A stretch of DNA of 5,439 bases, taken from NCBI GenBank assembly GCA_937912045.1, contig CALDPI010000099.1:1-5439 (forward strand), read 5' to 3'. A program made the position numbers and the translations under genes. Origin of the DNA: an uncultured Clostridia bacterium (lineage in GTDB: Bacteria > Bacillota > Clostridia > Oscillospirales > Acutalibacteraceae). Shown here piece by piece: positions 1 through 5,439 of the stretch; the first letter of the stretch is position 1, and each line of letters starts with the position of its first letter. A model generated the notes under the pieces. The model had not been told where the DNA came from. It was given only the letters and a program-made list of their open reading frames with translations, and did no database searches.

Positions 1-1026
1 CCAAGCGCGATCCCAGGAATAAGAATAGATATCCATCAAAATACGCATAAGCTCGGGAATGCAAAGAACAGGATGCGTATCGTTGATATGAACTGCAACT
101 TTTTCGGGAAGATTATCAAGTGAGCCGTATTTTCTTAAGTGACGTCTGATAATATCCTGAATAGATGCAGACACAAGGAAATATTGCTGGCGCAGCCGGA
201 GCGCCTTGCCCTCCATATGATTATCCTCGGGGTAGAGCACCTTGCTGATGGATTCCGCCATTGCCTGCTGCTCTGCCGCACGTACGTAGTCACCCTGGTT
301 GAAAGCCGCCATGTCAATTTTCTGGCTTTCCGCACTCCAAAGGCGCAGAACGTTAACGGTCTTTCCATCCTTGCCTGCAACCATAAGGTCATAAGGCATA
401 GCACGGACGGCGGTGTAATCTCTGTGGGTAACGTGGTGATAGTTTCCGTCCCAGCTTTCGTCAATATATCCGTCAAAGTTTACGTCAACCGCACTTGCAG
501 GACGTTGCTCAAGCCAAACACTGCCACCCGGCAACCAAAAATCAGGCAATTCTGTCTGCCAACCGTCAACTAACTTCTGGCGGAAAATACCAAACTGGTA
601 TTTAATGCAATAGCCCATAGCGGGATATCCGCCTGTGGAAAGTCCGTCTAAAAAGCAGGCGGCAAGACGGCCAAGTCCGCCGTTTCCGAGTCCTGCATCG
701 GGCTCTAATTCATAAAGCGAATCAAGCTTAACCTTATATCCCGAAAGCGCCTTGCGCACGGTGTCCTCAAGACCGAGGTTGTAAAGACTGTTTTTAAGCG
801 AGCGTCCCATAAGGAACTCCATGCTGAGATAATAAACTCTCTTCATTTCTCCGTCGTCGGTCGCTTTCTGGAAAGCAGTCTTGCGCTCACGCATAATGTC
901 AAGCAGGACAAGCACGCAGGCCTTGTAAAAGAATTCGTCAGAAGCCTGTTCGGGTGTGATGCCGAAATTGTGCGAAAGTTTTTTTTCAATTTGAAGTGCA
1001 AAATCTTTAGATGTGTATTTTTCCAT
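1..1026 (-). CDS. glgP: Glycogen/alpha-glucan phosphorylase, N-terminal part (cut by left edge)
   Basis: This cytoplasmic enzyme of glycosyltransferase family GT35 splits alpha-1,4-glucan with phosphate to give glucose-1-phosphate, using pyridoxal phosphate. The visible 342 codons are about 40% of the usual length of roughly 800 residues. Diagnostic blocks are YYLSMEFLMGRSL (about residues 65-77), EPDAGLGNGGLGRLAACFLD (108-127), a YCIKYQFGIFRQ block (139-150), YPEDNHMEGKALRLRQQY (265-282) and the INDTHP motif followed by IPELMRIL (314-330). The PLP-binding lysine lies in the missing C-terminal part, so catalytic competence cannot be checked here. The start is the ATG at 1026-1024, preceded by GGAGGA (1038-1033) at 6-base spacing. 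No frameshift or stop is seen. The N-terminus is short, without the phosphorylated serine extension of animal enzymes. Neighbouring glg genes are not visible. The family call is secure; the preferred substrate (glycogen or maltodextrin) cannot be decided. Confidence 0.97.
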   Translation of the reverse strand, partial: MEKYTSKDFALQIEKKLSHNFGITPEQASDEFFYKACVLVLLDIMRERKTAFQKATDDGEMKRVYYLSMEFLMGRSLKNSLYNLGLEDTVRKALSGYKVKLDSLYELEPDAGLGNGGLGRLAACFLDGLSTGGYPAMGYCIKYQFGIFRQKLVDGWQTELPDFWLPGGSVWLEQRPASAVDVNFDGYIDESWDGNYHHVTHRDYTAVRAMPYDLMVAGKDGKTVNVLRLWSAESQKIDMAAFNQGDYVRAAEQQAMAESISKVLYPEDNHMEGKALRLRQQYFLVSASIQDIIRRHLRKYGSLDNLPEKVAVHINDTHPVLCIPELMRILMDIYSYSWDRAW

Positions 1027-1081
1027 CGGTTTTCCTCCGTTATAACGTTTTATATTATTATTGCCGGAAAGTACTGTATAT

Positions 1082-1110
1082 ATAATATACTATATGAATA
1101 AGAATTTCAA
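1082..1110 (-). promoter_or_regulatory. Sigma-A type promoter of glgP
   Basis: On the minus strand there is TTGAAA (-35, bases 1110-1105), a 17-base spacer, and TATTAT (-10, bases 1087-1082). Each hexamer matches consensus at 5 of 6 positions and the spacing is ideal. Transcription would begin near 1075, giving a leader of about 50 bases before the ATG at 1026. The surrounding DNA is strongly AT-rich, so other -10-like hexamers exist nearby, but this pair has the best combined score. A small inverted repeat, GTATAT-ATA-ATATAC (1076-1090), overlaps the -10; in such AT-rich sequence it may be incidental. Confidence 0.65.
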
Positions 1111-1137
1111 GTATTGCTTTTACGTAAAAATGGCAGA

Positions 1138-1160
1138 TTTTTATGCATATTGCACAAAAA
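1138..1160. repeat. Imperfect inverted repeat upstream of glgP promoter
   Basis: TTTTTATGCA (1138-1147) and TGCACAAAAA (1151-1160) form a 10-base inverted repeat with one mismatch and a 3-base centre. It lies about 28 bases upstream of the glgP -35. It could be an activator or repressor site, or a chance product of AT-rich sequence. It does not fit the usual CcpA cre pattern, and I recognise no known operator. Confidence 0.3.
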
Positions 1161-1174
1161 TGCAAAAAATAATA

Positions 1175-1197
1175 ACCATTAAACGAAAATTAATGGT
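1175..1197. repeat. Perfect 8-bp inverted repeat in the glgP upstream gap
   Basis: ACCATTAA (1175-1182) and TTAATGGT (1190-1197) are exact reverse complements separated by 7 bases. The repeat sits between the end of the small-peptide unit and the glgP promoter, about 65 bases upstream of the glgP -35. It is too AT-rich and lacks an adjoining T-run, so it is a poor terminator. A protein-binding dyad or a weak hairpin are both possible. Confidence 0.35.
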
Positions 1198-1239
1198 AAA
1201 AGAAAACAAAAAACAGTGATTTTTGGTAACAAATAAAAA

Positions 1240-1259
1240 GAGCGTCCAAACGGACGCTC
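1240..1259 (-). terminator. Intrinsic terminator of the small-peptide gene (and probably cls)
   Basis: GAGCGTCC (1240-1247) and GGACGCTC (1252-1259) form a perfect 8-bp, GC-rich stem with a 4-base loop. Read on the minus strand, the stem is followed at once by TTTTTATTT (1239-1231), the uridine tract of a Rho-independent terminator. It begins 7 bases beyond the small-peptide stop codon. As no other terminator separates cls from the peptide gene, it probably ends cls transcripts as well, and it insulates glgP from them. Confidence 0.92.
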
Positions 1260-1266
1260 AAAATTT

Positions 1267-1413
1267 TTATTCGTCATCGGACGTGAAGTCGCAACTGATG
1301 TATTCCGTTGCAGGACCGTTTTTGTAAAACAAGCGGTCAAAAACAACGGCCGCAGCTGCAAACAGTGCAAACACACCGGCAACAGTAGAAATAAATGTTA
1401 AAAATTTTTTCAT
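1267..1413 (-). CDS. Small membrane peptide of 48 residues, function unknown
   Basis: I do not recognise a named family. The protein begins MKKFLTFISTVAGVF and has one hydrophobic segment (about residues 4-24, alanine/valine rich), then a short basic-aromatic stretch (DRLFYK, 26-31) and an acidic tail ending CDFTSDDE with a single cysteine at 41. The double lysine at the N-terminus suggests an N-in, single-pass membrane protein. A cleaved signal peptide is possible, but would leave only about 25 residues. Support for a real gene: ATG at 1413-1411, an AAAGGCGG ribosome-binding-like stretch upstream (1429-1422), a perfect consensus promoter just before it, and an intrinsic terminator 7 bases after its TAA. 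A 67-residue reading frame on the same strand (1179-1382) overlaps it, but runs through the terminator and is a shadow. Confidence 0.8.
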   Translation of the reverse strand: MKKFLTFISTVAGVFALFAAAAVVFDRLFYKNGPATEYISCDFTSDDE

Positions 1414-1436
1414 AAAACCAACCGCCTTTCAAGCAT

Positions 1437-1465
1437 ATTATATATTATTTTTCCCAAACTGTCAA
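1437..1465 (-). promoter_or_regulatory. Perfect-consensus sigma-A promoter of the small-peptide gene
   Basis: On the minus strand TTGACA (1465-1460) and TATAAT (1442-1437) are separated by exactly 17 bases, matching consensus at all 12 positions. Transcription should start near 1430, leaving a leader of only about 17 bases before the ATG at 1413, which holds the AAAGGCGG ribosome-binding-like stretch. The -35 begins 4 bases past the cls stop codon, so the peptide gene can be transcribed without cls. Confidence 0.85.
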
Positions 1466-1469
1466 CATT

Positions 1470-3002
1470 TTACATAAAAGGTGAGAAAACGCTGAGAATT
1501 CTCTGCCACAGCTTGTTCCAAAGGGGGCGCTTTCTCCAACGTGCGAGAGATATTTCCTCGCTCTGTGCGAAAAGCTCTGCAAAGTGGTCTCTAATATCAA
1601 AAACCGCATCACTTCGGCAAAGCCAGGCACCGCACTCAAAATGTATAAAAAAGCTGCGGTAATCCATATTAATGGTGCCAATCGTCGCAATGGAATCGTC
1701 AGACACAAACAGCTTGGAGTGGATAAATCCGGGGGTGTATTCATAGATTTTGACACCTGCCTCAAGCAGCACCTCATAGTTTTGCTGTGTCACAGGGTGA
1801 ACGTACCATTTGTCCCATTTTTTCGGTGTGATAATCCGCACGTCAATACCGCTCTTGGCAGCAAGCGAGAGGGAGTTAATCATAGTGTGGTCTATTATCA
1901 GATACGGCGTGGCAATATAAACATATTTTTGCGCCGTGTTAATAACCTGCATATATATTCCCTCGGCAGGGTCGCGCTTGTTAAGCGGACTGTCAGAGTA
2001 GGGAAGAACAAATCCGTTGTGCGGCTCACAGCAGTCGCAAACATACCGCTCACCCTTTAATACCTCGCCCGTAATAAAGGTCCACATGCTCATAAACATC
2101 ACAGTGAAGCTTCTAACAGCGTCACCCTTAAAAATGGCGGCACAGTCCATCCAGTAGCCAAAGCGTTCGATATAATTTGCATATTCGTCAGCAATGTTAA
2201 TTCCGCCCGTCATAGCGATTTTCCCGTCAATAACAATAATTTTTCGGTGGTCGCGGTTGTTCATAAACATATCGACAGAGGGACGGATTTGGTTAAAGGC
2301 GCAAACCTCAATACCCTCATCACGCAGCTTTTTAACAAAGCCCTTGTGCTGACGGCTTATGGAACCGAAATCGTCGAATATAATCTTAATCTCAACGCCG
2401 TCCTCTGCCTTTTTCTTTAAAATATTATGGATTTGCTCCCACATTTTGCCCTCTGCAAGAATAAAAAATTCAATAAAAATATATTTTTTTGCAGATTCTA
2501 ATTCGGAAAGCAGTCGTGGCATAAAAACTTCACCGGGGGAAAGATACTCACAGGTCGTGCCCGAATAAATCGGAAATCCCGACTCGCCCGAAAGATATAA
2601 AGCCTGCCTCGCATGCAGTAAATCCTCGTAAAGCAGACGGCTTTTTGTGCTGTCGTCGTTTGGCAGGAATTTTTTATAGTGCGCCTCGCTCTTGCTCATT
2701 CTGTGCCGCAAATGTGGAAAAACTCTGCCATCTCCCCAAAGCAAATAGGCGGTTACACCAATAAAGGGTACGAGCAAAATAAAAATAATCCAGGATATTT
2801 TATACGTCGGGTTGCTCTTGCTGTTAATTATGATAACCGAAAGCACAATGCTCAAAAGCTGAACGACGGTATAAAACCATATTACCTGGCTTGAAAGGGT
2901 GTAAAGCATATGGATAAGCAGGAAAAGCTGTATGAGAATCATAATACCTGCGACCACAATTCTGGTGGGCAGGCCGATACCCCTTTTTCTTTTCATTTTC
3001 AT
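1470..3002 (-). CDS. cls: Cardiolipin synthase (phospholipase D family)
   Basis: This membrane enzyme joins two phosphatidylglycerol molecules into cardiolipin plus glycerol. The 510-residue product has the normal full length and order. Three hydrophobic segments lie at about 14-35, 39-59 and 68-89; the last belongs to the PLDc_N region (SNPTYKISW to LLWGDGR). The first HKD motif is H252-x-K254-x4-D259 (HRKIIVID) with the following GGIN; the second is H428-x-K430-x4-D435 (HSKLFVSD) with GTIN. Both catalytic motifs are intact. The first ATG (3002-3000) is chosen because AAAGGA (3016-3011) lies 8 bases upstream; a second ATG two codons in (2996) would sit too far away. An unusual CDCC cluster (322-325) lies between the two PLD repeats. 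The gene is divergent from the M16 operon and shares no terminator-bounded gap with the small-peptide gene downstream. Synthase rather than another PLD enzyme is strongly favoured by the N-terminal membrane region. Confidence 0.95.
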   Translation of the reverse strand: MKMKRKRGIGLPTRIVVAGIMILIQLFLLIHMLYTLSSQVIWFYTVVQLLSIVLSVIIINSKSNPTYKISWIIFILLVPFIGVTAYLLWGDGRVFPHLRHRMSKSEAHYKKFLPNDDSTKSRLLYEDLLHARQALYLSGESGFPIYSGTTCEYLSPGEVFMPRLLSELESAKKYIFIEFFILAEGKMWEQIHNILKKKAEDGVEIKIIFDDFGSISRQHKGFVKKLRDEGIEVCAFNQIRPSVDMFMNNRDHRKIIVIDGKIAMTGGINIADEYANYIERFGYWMDCAAIFKGDAVRSFTVMFMSMWTFITGEVLKGERYVCDCCEPHNGFVLPYSDSPLNKRDPAEGIYMQVINTAQKYVYIATPYLIIDHTMINSLSLAAKSGIDVRIITPKKWDKWYVHPVTQQNYEVLLEAGVKIYEYTPGFIHSKLFVSDDSIATIGTINMDYRSFFIHFECGAWLCRSDAVFDIRDHFAELFAQSEEISLARWRKRPLWNKLWQRILSVFSPFM

Positions 3003-3027
3003 ACCTAAAATCCTTTTTATAAAAGTT

Positions 3028-3054
3028 TGTTAATATAATAATATAAAATTAACA
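3028..3054. repeat. Inverted repeat TGTTAAT-N13-ATTAACA
   Basis: TGTTAAT (3028-3034) and ATTAACA (3048-3054) are exact reverse complements with a 13-base AT-only centre. The repeat lies 26 bases upstream of the cls start, where the cls promoter is expected. Its half-site resembles that of the second palindrome at 3074-3089. AT-rich composition makes chance origin possible. Confidence 0.35.
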
Positions 3055-3073
3055 TTTTTTCTATGGCTTTTGG

Positions 3074-3089
3074 GTAACAAATGTGTTAC
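3074..3089. promoter_or_regulatory. Operator-like palindrome over the M16 promoter
   Basis: GTAACA (3074-3079) and TGTTAC (3084-3089) form a perfect 16-base dyad with a 4-base centre. It overlaps the putative extended -10 of the M16 operon (3084-3092), where a bound dimeric repressor would block polymerase. No T-run follows, and it lies upstream of the expected transcript start, so it is not a terminator. I cannot assign a regulator family. Confidence 0.45.
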
Positions 3090-3092
3090 AAT
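3084..3092 (+). promoter_or_regulatory. Putative extended -10 promoter of the M16 operon
   Basis: TG-T-TACAAT at 3084-3092 matches the extended -10 form (TGnTATAAT with one mismatch). The -35 position (around 3064-3069, TGGCTT) is poor, which is common when the TG extension is present. The transcript would start near 3099, about 35 bases before the TTG start codon. Confidence 0.45.
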
Positions 3093-3120
3093 AATGTTAA
3101 ATTTTATTAAACTAATACTT

Positions 3121-3126
3121 GGAGGA
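3121..3126 (+). promoter_or_regulatory. Ribosome binding site that sets the yfmF start
   Basis: GGAGGA at 3121-3126 lies 7 bases before the TTG at 3134. An in-frame TTG at 3119 overlaps this site, so it cannot be the start served by it and has no other ribosome-binding sequence upstream. This fixes the start at 3134. Confidence 0.85.
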
Positions 3127-3133
3127 AAATATT

Positions 3134-4399
3134 TTGCCGCAAATAGTCAAGCTTGCAGACGGCGTAGAGGGACTGTACGTTCACAACTCTCGCTTTAATA
3201 CAACACTCATATCTTTCAATTTTTATCTTCCGCTAAAGCGCGAAACATATGCAGCAAATGCACTCTTGCCGTATGTGCTTTCCACCTGCTCAGCAGAGTA
3301 TGATAATTTCAGAAAACTCAATATAAAGCTCGGCAACCTTTACGGTGCCACGCTCAGCACAAGCAACTCAAAGCTTATGGATTATCAGTGTCTTAACATC
3401 GCCATAAGCGTTATAAACGACGCATATACCCTCGGCGGCGAGAGCGTAATGGCAGAGGCGGCAGGGCTGCTCGCATCGCTCATTTTCAATCCCGCGGTGG
3501 AGAACGGCTCATTCCGCGAGTGTGATTTAACGCGCGAAAAAATCCAGATGCTTGACAGAATAAAGGGCGAAATAAACGATAAACGTGGCTTTGCCCGCAG
3601 CACCGCCGTATCAATGCTGTTTGGTGATGACCCATATTCAGTATCGCGATATGGTGACTATGACAGCATGCAAAAGGTAACAGGAGAAGACCTTTTTGCC
3701 GCTTGGGAGCGCCTCTTGCGCAGCGCGTTTATCCGTGTTAACGTAATAAGCTCACAACAGCCCGACACAATTTTCAGCGCAGTATCTTCGGCTTTTTCAG
3801 CAATCAAGCGCGAAAACGTTGCTACCTTCCGGGGCTTTAATATGCCCACTCTTCAGCACGGTGAACGCACAGACCATATGTCTGTGGCACAGGGTAAGCT
3901 TGTTATGGGCTTTTCTCTCGGCACCGTCGCAGCGGAAAAGGATACCGCAAACGTAACCGTAATGGCAGATATTTTTGGTGGCGGACCCTATTCCCGATTG
4001 TTCACCAATGTCCGTGAAAAAATGAGCCTTTGCTATTATTGCGCCTGTCAATGTGTGAAAAACAAGGGCTTTATGCTTGTCGATTCAGGTGTTGAGGCTG
4101 AGAATGCACAAAAAGCTAAGGACGCAATTTTGGAACAGCTTGACGTAATGAAAAACGGCGAATTCACAGACGAAGAATTTGAAGCCTCCATTTCCAGCAT
4201 ATGCGACAGCGTAAAATCTGTCGAGGATAGCCTTTCCACAATAAACGCCTGGTATGCCTCGCGCGTGTTTGACGGCTCTGTAAAATCCCCGTCAGAGTTT
4301 GAAGCCTTAATTAAAAAGGTAACCCGAAACGACGTTATCTCGGCTGCAAAACGTGTCGAGCCTTGCGTACTTTATCAGCTGCTGCCGGAGGAAAAGTAA
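3134..4399 (+). CDS. yfmF: M16 family peptidase-like protein YfmF/YmfF (no zinc motif)
   Basis: The 421-residue product, starting at TTG 3134 (MPQIVKLADGVEGLYVHNSR), is an M16-fold protein of two repeated halves. Where catalytic members carry HXXEH it has LLPYVLSTCSAEY (about 44-56), so the zinc-binding histidines are absent. The C-terminal half keeps GGGPYSRLF (282-290) and VREKMSLCYY (293-302), the R/Y-type block used for substrate recognition in M16 partner subunits. This split, with a catalytic gene directly downstream, matches the Bacillus YmfF/YmfH arrangement. Databases label these YfmF/YfmH, 'EF-P 5-aminopentanol modification-associated'; that link is from memory and nothing here tests it. 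No signal peptide is visible, so it is probably cytosolic. Four cysteines (300, 303, 305, 307) cluster beside the R/Y block. The gene begins the operon; its last codons contain the ribosome binding site of the next gene. Confidence 0.9.
   Translation: MPQIVKLADGVEGLYVHNSRFNTTLISFNFYLPLKRETYAANALLPYVLSTCSAEYDNFRKLNIKLGNLYGATLSTSNSKLMDYQCLNIAISVINDAYTLGGESVMAEAAGLLASLIFNPAVENGSFRECDLTREKIQMLDRIKGEINDKRGFARSTAVSMLFGDDPYSVSRYGDYDSMQKVTGEDLFAAWERLLRSAFIRVNVISSQQPDTIFSAVSSAFSAIKRENVATFRGFNMPTLQHGERTDHMSVAQGKLVMGFSLGTVAAEKDTANVTVMADIFGGGPYSRLFTNVREKMSLCYYCACQCVKNKGFMLVDSGVEAENAQKAKDAILEQLDVMKNGEFTDEEFEASISSICDSVKSVEDSLSTINAWYASRVFDGSVKSPSEFEALIKKVTRNDVISAAKRVEPCVLYQLLPEEK
4387..4391 (+). promoter_or_regulatory. 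Ribosome binding site of yfmH inside the end of yfmF
   Basis: GGAGG at 4387-4391 lies within the last codons of yfmF (Pro-Glu-Glu), 10 bases before the yfmH ATG at 4402. The yfmF stop (4397-4399) falls between them, so ribosomes finishing yfmF end at the yfmH start. Such coupling favours equal amounts of the two subunits. Confidence 0.8.
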
Positions 4400-4401
4400 T
4401 T

Positions 4402-5439
4402 ATGGAAAAAATAAAGTTTAACGCTGCTTCCGTGCCCGAAGCCTGCACAAAGGTTACGCTGGACAACGGACTTAAAATATTTATAACCGAGAAAAAAAGC
4501 TTTAATACCGCCTACGTTATTTTTGGCACGAAGTACGGCTCTATTGACACCTGCTTTTCCAAAAACGGCGGTGAAAGGGTCAGCGTGCCCGAGGGAATAG
4601 CGCATTATCTTGAGCATAAGCTGTTCGAAAGTGAGGACGGCGATGCCTTTGCGCGCTTTTCAAAAACGGGTGCCAACGCCAATGCGTTTACATCCTTTGA
4701 CCGCACCTGTTACCTCTTTTCCTGTGCCGACCTTTTTTATGAAAATCTTGATATATTGCTCGATTTTGTGCAAAACCCATATTTCACAGAGCAAACCGTC
4801 CAAAAGGAGCAGGGCATAATCGGTCAGGAAATCAGAATGTATGACGATAACGTCGGCTGGTGCGTCCTTTTCAATATGCTCGGCGCAATGTATAAGAATC
4901 ACCCTGTAAAGATTGATATCGCAGGCACGGTAGAGTCCATTGCAAAAATTAATGCACCGCTGCTTTATCAGTGCTATGAAACGTTTTATAACCCCTCAAA
5001 TATGTTCGTATGCGTTGCAGGCAACGTTGATACCGATAAGGTTATAGAACGCATAAAGGGTGCCATAAAGCCCTCGACCCCGGTGGTTATCGAGCGTGAT
5101 ACGTTTAGCGAGCCTTATGAGATTATAACACCTTACGTCGAAAAGGAGATGGAGGTTGCAAAGCCTGTTTTCTGCTTTGGATATAAGGAAAAGTGCGACG
5201 GTGAGCGTTCTCTCAATGAGAATCTTTGCAGTGAAATTTTGCTTGATGTCATCTCGGGCGATACCTCTCCGCTCTTTGAAAAACTTATAAATGAGAAACT
5301 CATAAATTATGAGTTTGACAGCGAATATTTCCAGGGCAACGGATATGCCGCACCCGTGTGGCAGGGCGAATCCGATAACCCGCAGGCCGTTGCGAAGGCA
5401 ATAAAGGCAGAGGTTGAACGCATCAAACGCGATGGAATA
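4402..5439 (+). CDS. yfmH: Catalytic M16 zinc peptidase YfmH/YmfH (cut by right edge)
   Basis: This is the zinc-dependent member of the pair. The inverse zinc motif HXXEH is present as H68-Y-L-E71-H72, with E71 the expected catalytic base. The third ligand is most likely E143 in KEQGIIGQEIRMYDDN, with E136 seven residues before it, the same spacing as the two glutamates of pitrilysin. The block HPVKIDIAGTVESI (167-180) is very typical of YmfH proteins. The second half carries SGDTSPLFEKLINEKLI (285-301), corresponding to the R/Y-block region. 346 codons are visible of an expected 420-430, open to the edge; no stop is seen. The ATG at 4402 is 2 bases after the yfmF stop. No signal peptide is seen, so cytosolic action with YfmF is inferred. 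The natural substrate is unknown. Confidence 0.93.
   Translation, partial: MEKIKFNAASVPEACTKVTLDNGLKIFITEKKSFNTAYVIFGTKYGSIDTCFSKNGGERVSVPEGIAHYLEHKLFESEDGDAFARFSKTGANANAFTSFDRTCYLFSCADLFYENLDILLDFVQNPYFTEQTVQKEQGIIGQEIRMYDDNVGWCVLFNMLGAMYKNHPVKIDIAGTVESIAKINAPLLYQCYETFYNPSNMFVCVAGNVDTDKVIERIKGAIKPSTPVVIERDTFSEPYEIITPYVEKEMEVAKPVFCFGYKEKCDGERSLNENLCSEILLDVISGDTSPLFEKLINEKLINYEFDSEYFQGNGYAAPVWQGESDNPQAVAKAIKAEVERIKRDGI

Larger units (their letters stand above)
3003..3133. promoter_or_regulatory. Divergent control region between cls and the M16 operon
   Basis: This AT-rich gap must hold promoters for both directions. No convincing -35/-10 pair could be picked for cls; several TATTAT/TATATT-like hexamers occur on the minus strand, without a good -35 at the right distance. 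TGTTA or its complement TAACA occurs five times: TGTTA at 3028, 3084 and 3095, and TAACA at 3050 and 3075. These build two inverted repeats, listed separately. A shared regulator acting on both genes is possible but unproven. Confidence 0.5.

Noticed and set aside
139..573. 144-codon plus-strand reading frame (and a 113-codon minus frame at 135-476)
   Set aside because: Both overlap glgP, whose conserved motifs fix the coding frame. Their translations show no domain and no ribosome binding site was seen.
1240..1259. Use of the hairpin as a plus-strand terminator too
   Set aside because: On the plus strand the stem is followed by AAAA before TTTTT, so the U-tract is displaced. There is also no plus-strand gene ending there.
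1027..1266. Riboswitch or structured RNA in the glgP upstream gap
   Set aside because: The expected leader is only about 50 bases and AT-rich, with no recognisable aptamer core or leader terminator.
1179..1382. 67-codon minus-strand reading frame
   Set aside because: It runs in another frame through the small-peptide gene and across the intrinsic terminator at 1240-1259. It has no good ribosome binding site.
1445..1777. 110-codon minus-strand reading frame
   Set aside because: It is an alternative frame of cls covering the second HKD motif, and it also crosses the small-peptide promoter.
1584..2060. 158-codon plus-strand frame antisense to cls
   Set aside because: It is opposite an intact, motif-bearing cls frame, and the translation looks like a shadow without domain features.
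4610..4902. Short frames on both strands over yfmH
   Set aside because: The yfmH frame carries HXXEH and continues without stop; the others are shadows.
1..5439. Mobile element, CRISPR, defence system or prophage
   Set aside because: No transposase, integrase, terminal repeats, spaced direct repeats or tRNA-like cloverleaf was seen. All larger genes belong to housekeeping families and are intact apart from the window edges.

Overview
The window reads as chromosomal DNA from an anaerobic member of the Clostridia (Bacillota). This rests on strong GGAGG-type ribosome binding sites, a TTG start, AT-rich intergenic gaps with sigma-A type promoters, a Clostridia-type cardiolipin synthase, and a YmfF/YmfH-type M16 peptidase pair typical of Gram-positive bacteria. 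It is an inference from gene content, and the species cannot be fixed. All the recognisable genes are housekeeping; I see no mobile element, CRISPR array, tRNA or rRNA.

Layout. (1) Bases 1-1026, minus strand: the N-terminal 342 codons of a glycogen/alpha-glucan phosphorylase (glgP), running off the left edge, with a good promoter in the gap upstream. (2) Bases 1240-1465, minus strand: a compact unit for a 48-residue membrane peptide, with a perfect-consensus promoter (TTGACA, 17 bp, TATAAT), a short leader and a strong intrinsic terminator. (3) Bases 1470-3002, minus strand: a full-length cardiolipin synthase (cls). No terminator separates it from the peptide gene, so cls transcripts probably also end at the 1240-1259 terminator. 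(4) Bases 3003-3133: a divergent AT-rich control region with an operator-like palindrome and repeated TGTTA half-sites. (5) Bases 3134-5439, plus strand: a two-gene M16 peptidase operon. The first protein has lost the HXXEH zinc motif but keeps the C-terminal R/Y-type motif. The second starts 2 bases after the first stops, has HXXEH plus the downstream glutamate, and is cut by the right edge.

How the parts work together. The two M16 proteins are expected to form one heteromeric peptidase, one subunit giving catalysis and the other helping substrate recognition. The phosphorylase releases glucose-1-phosphate from storage glucan, and the cardiolipin synthase makes membrane cardiolipin. No shared pathway links the blocks. 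The most useful points for a second look are the stand-alone small-peptide unit, the palindrome over the peptidase promoter, the corrected TTG start of the first peptidase gene, and the cysteine cluster beside its R/Y motif.
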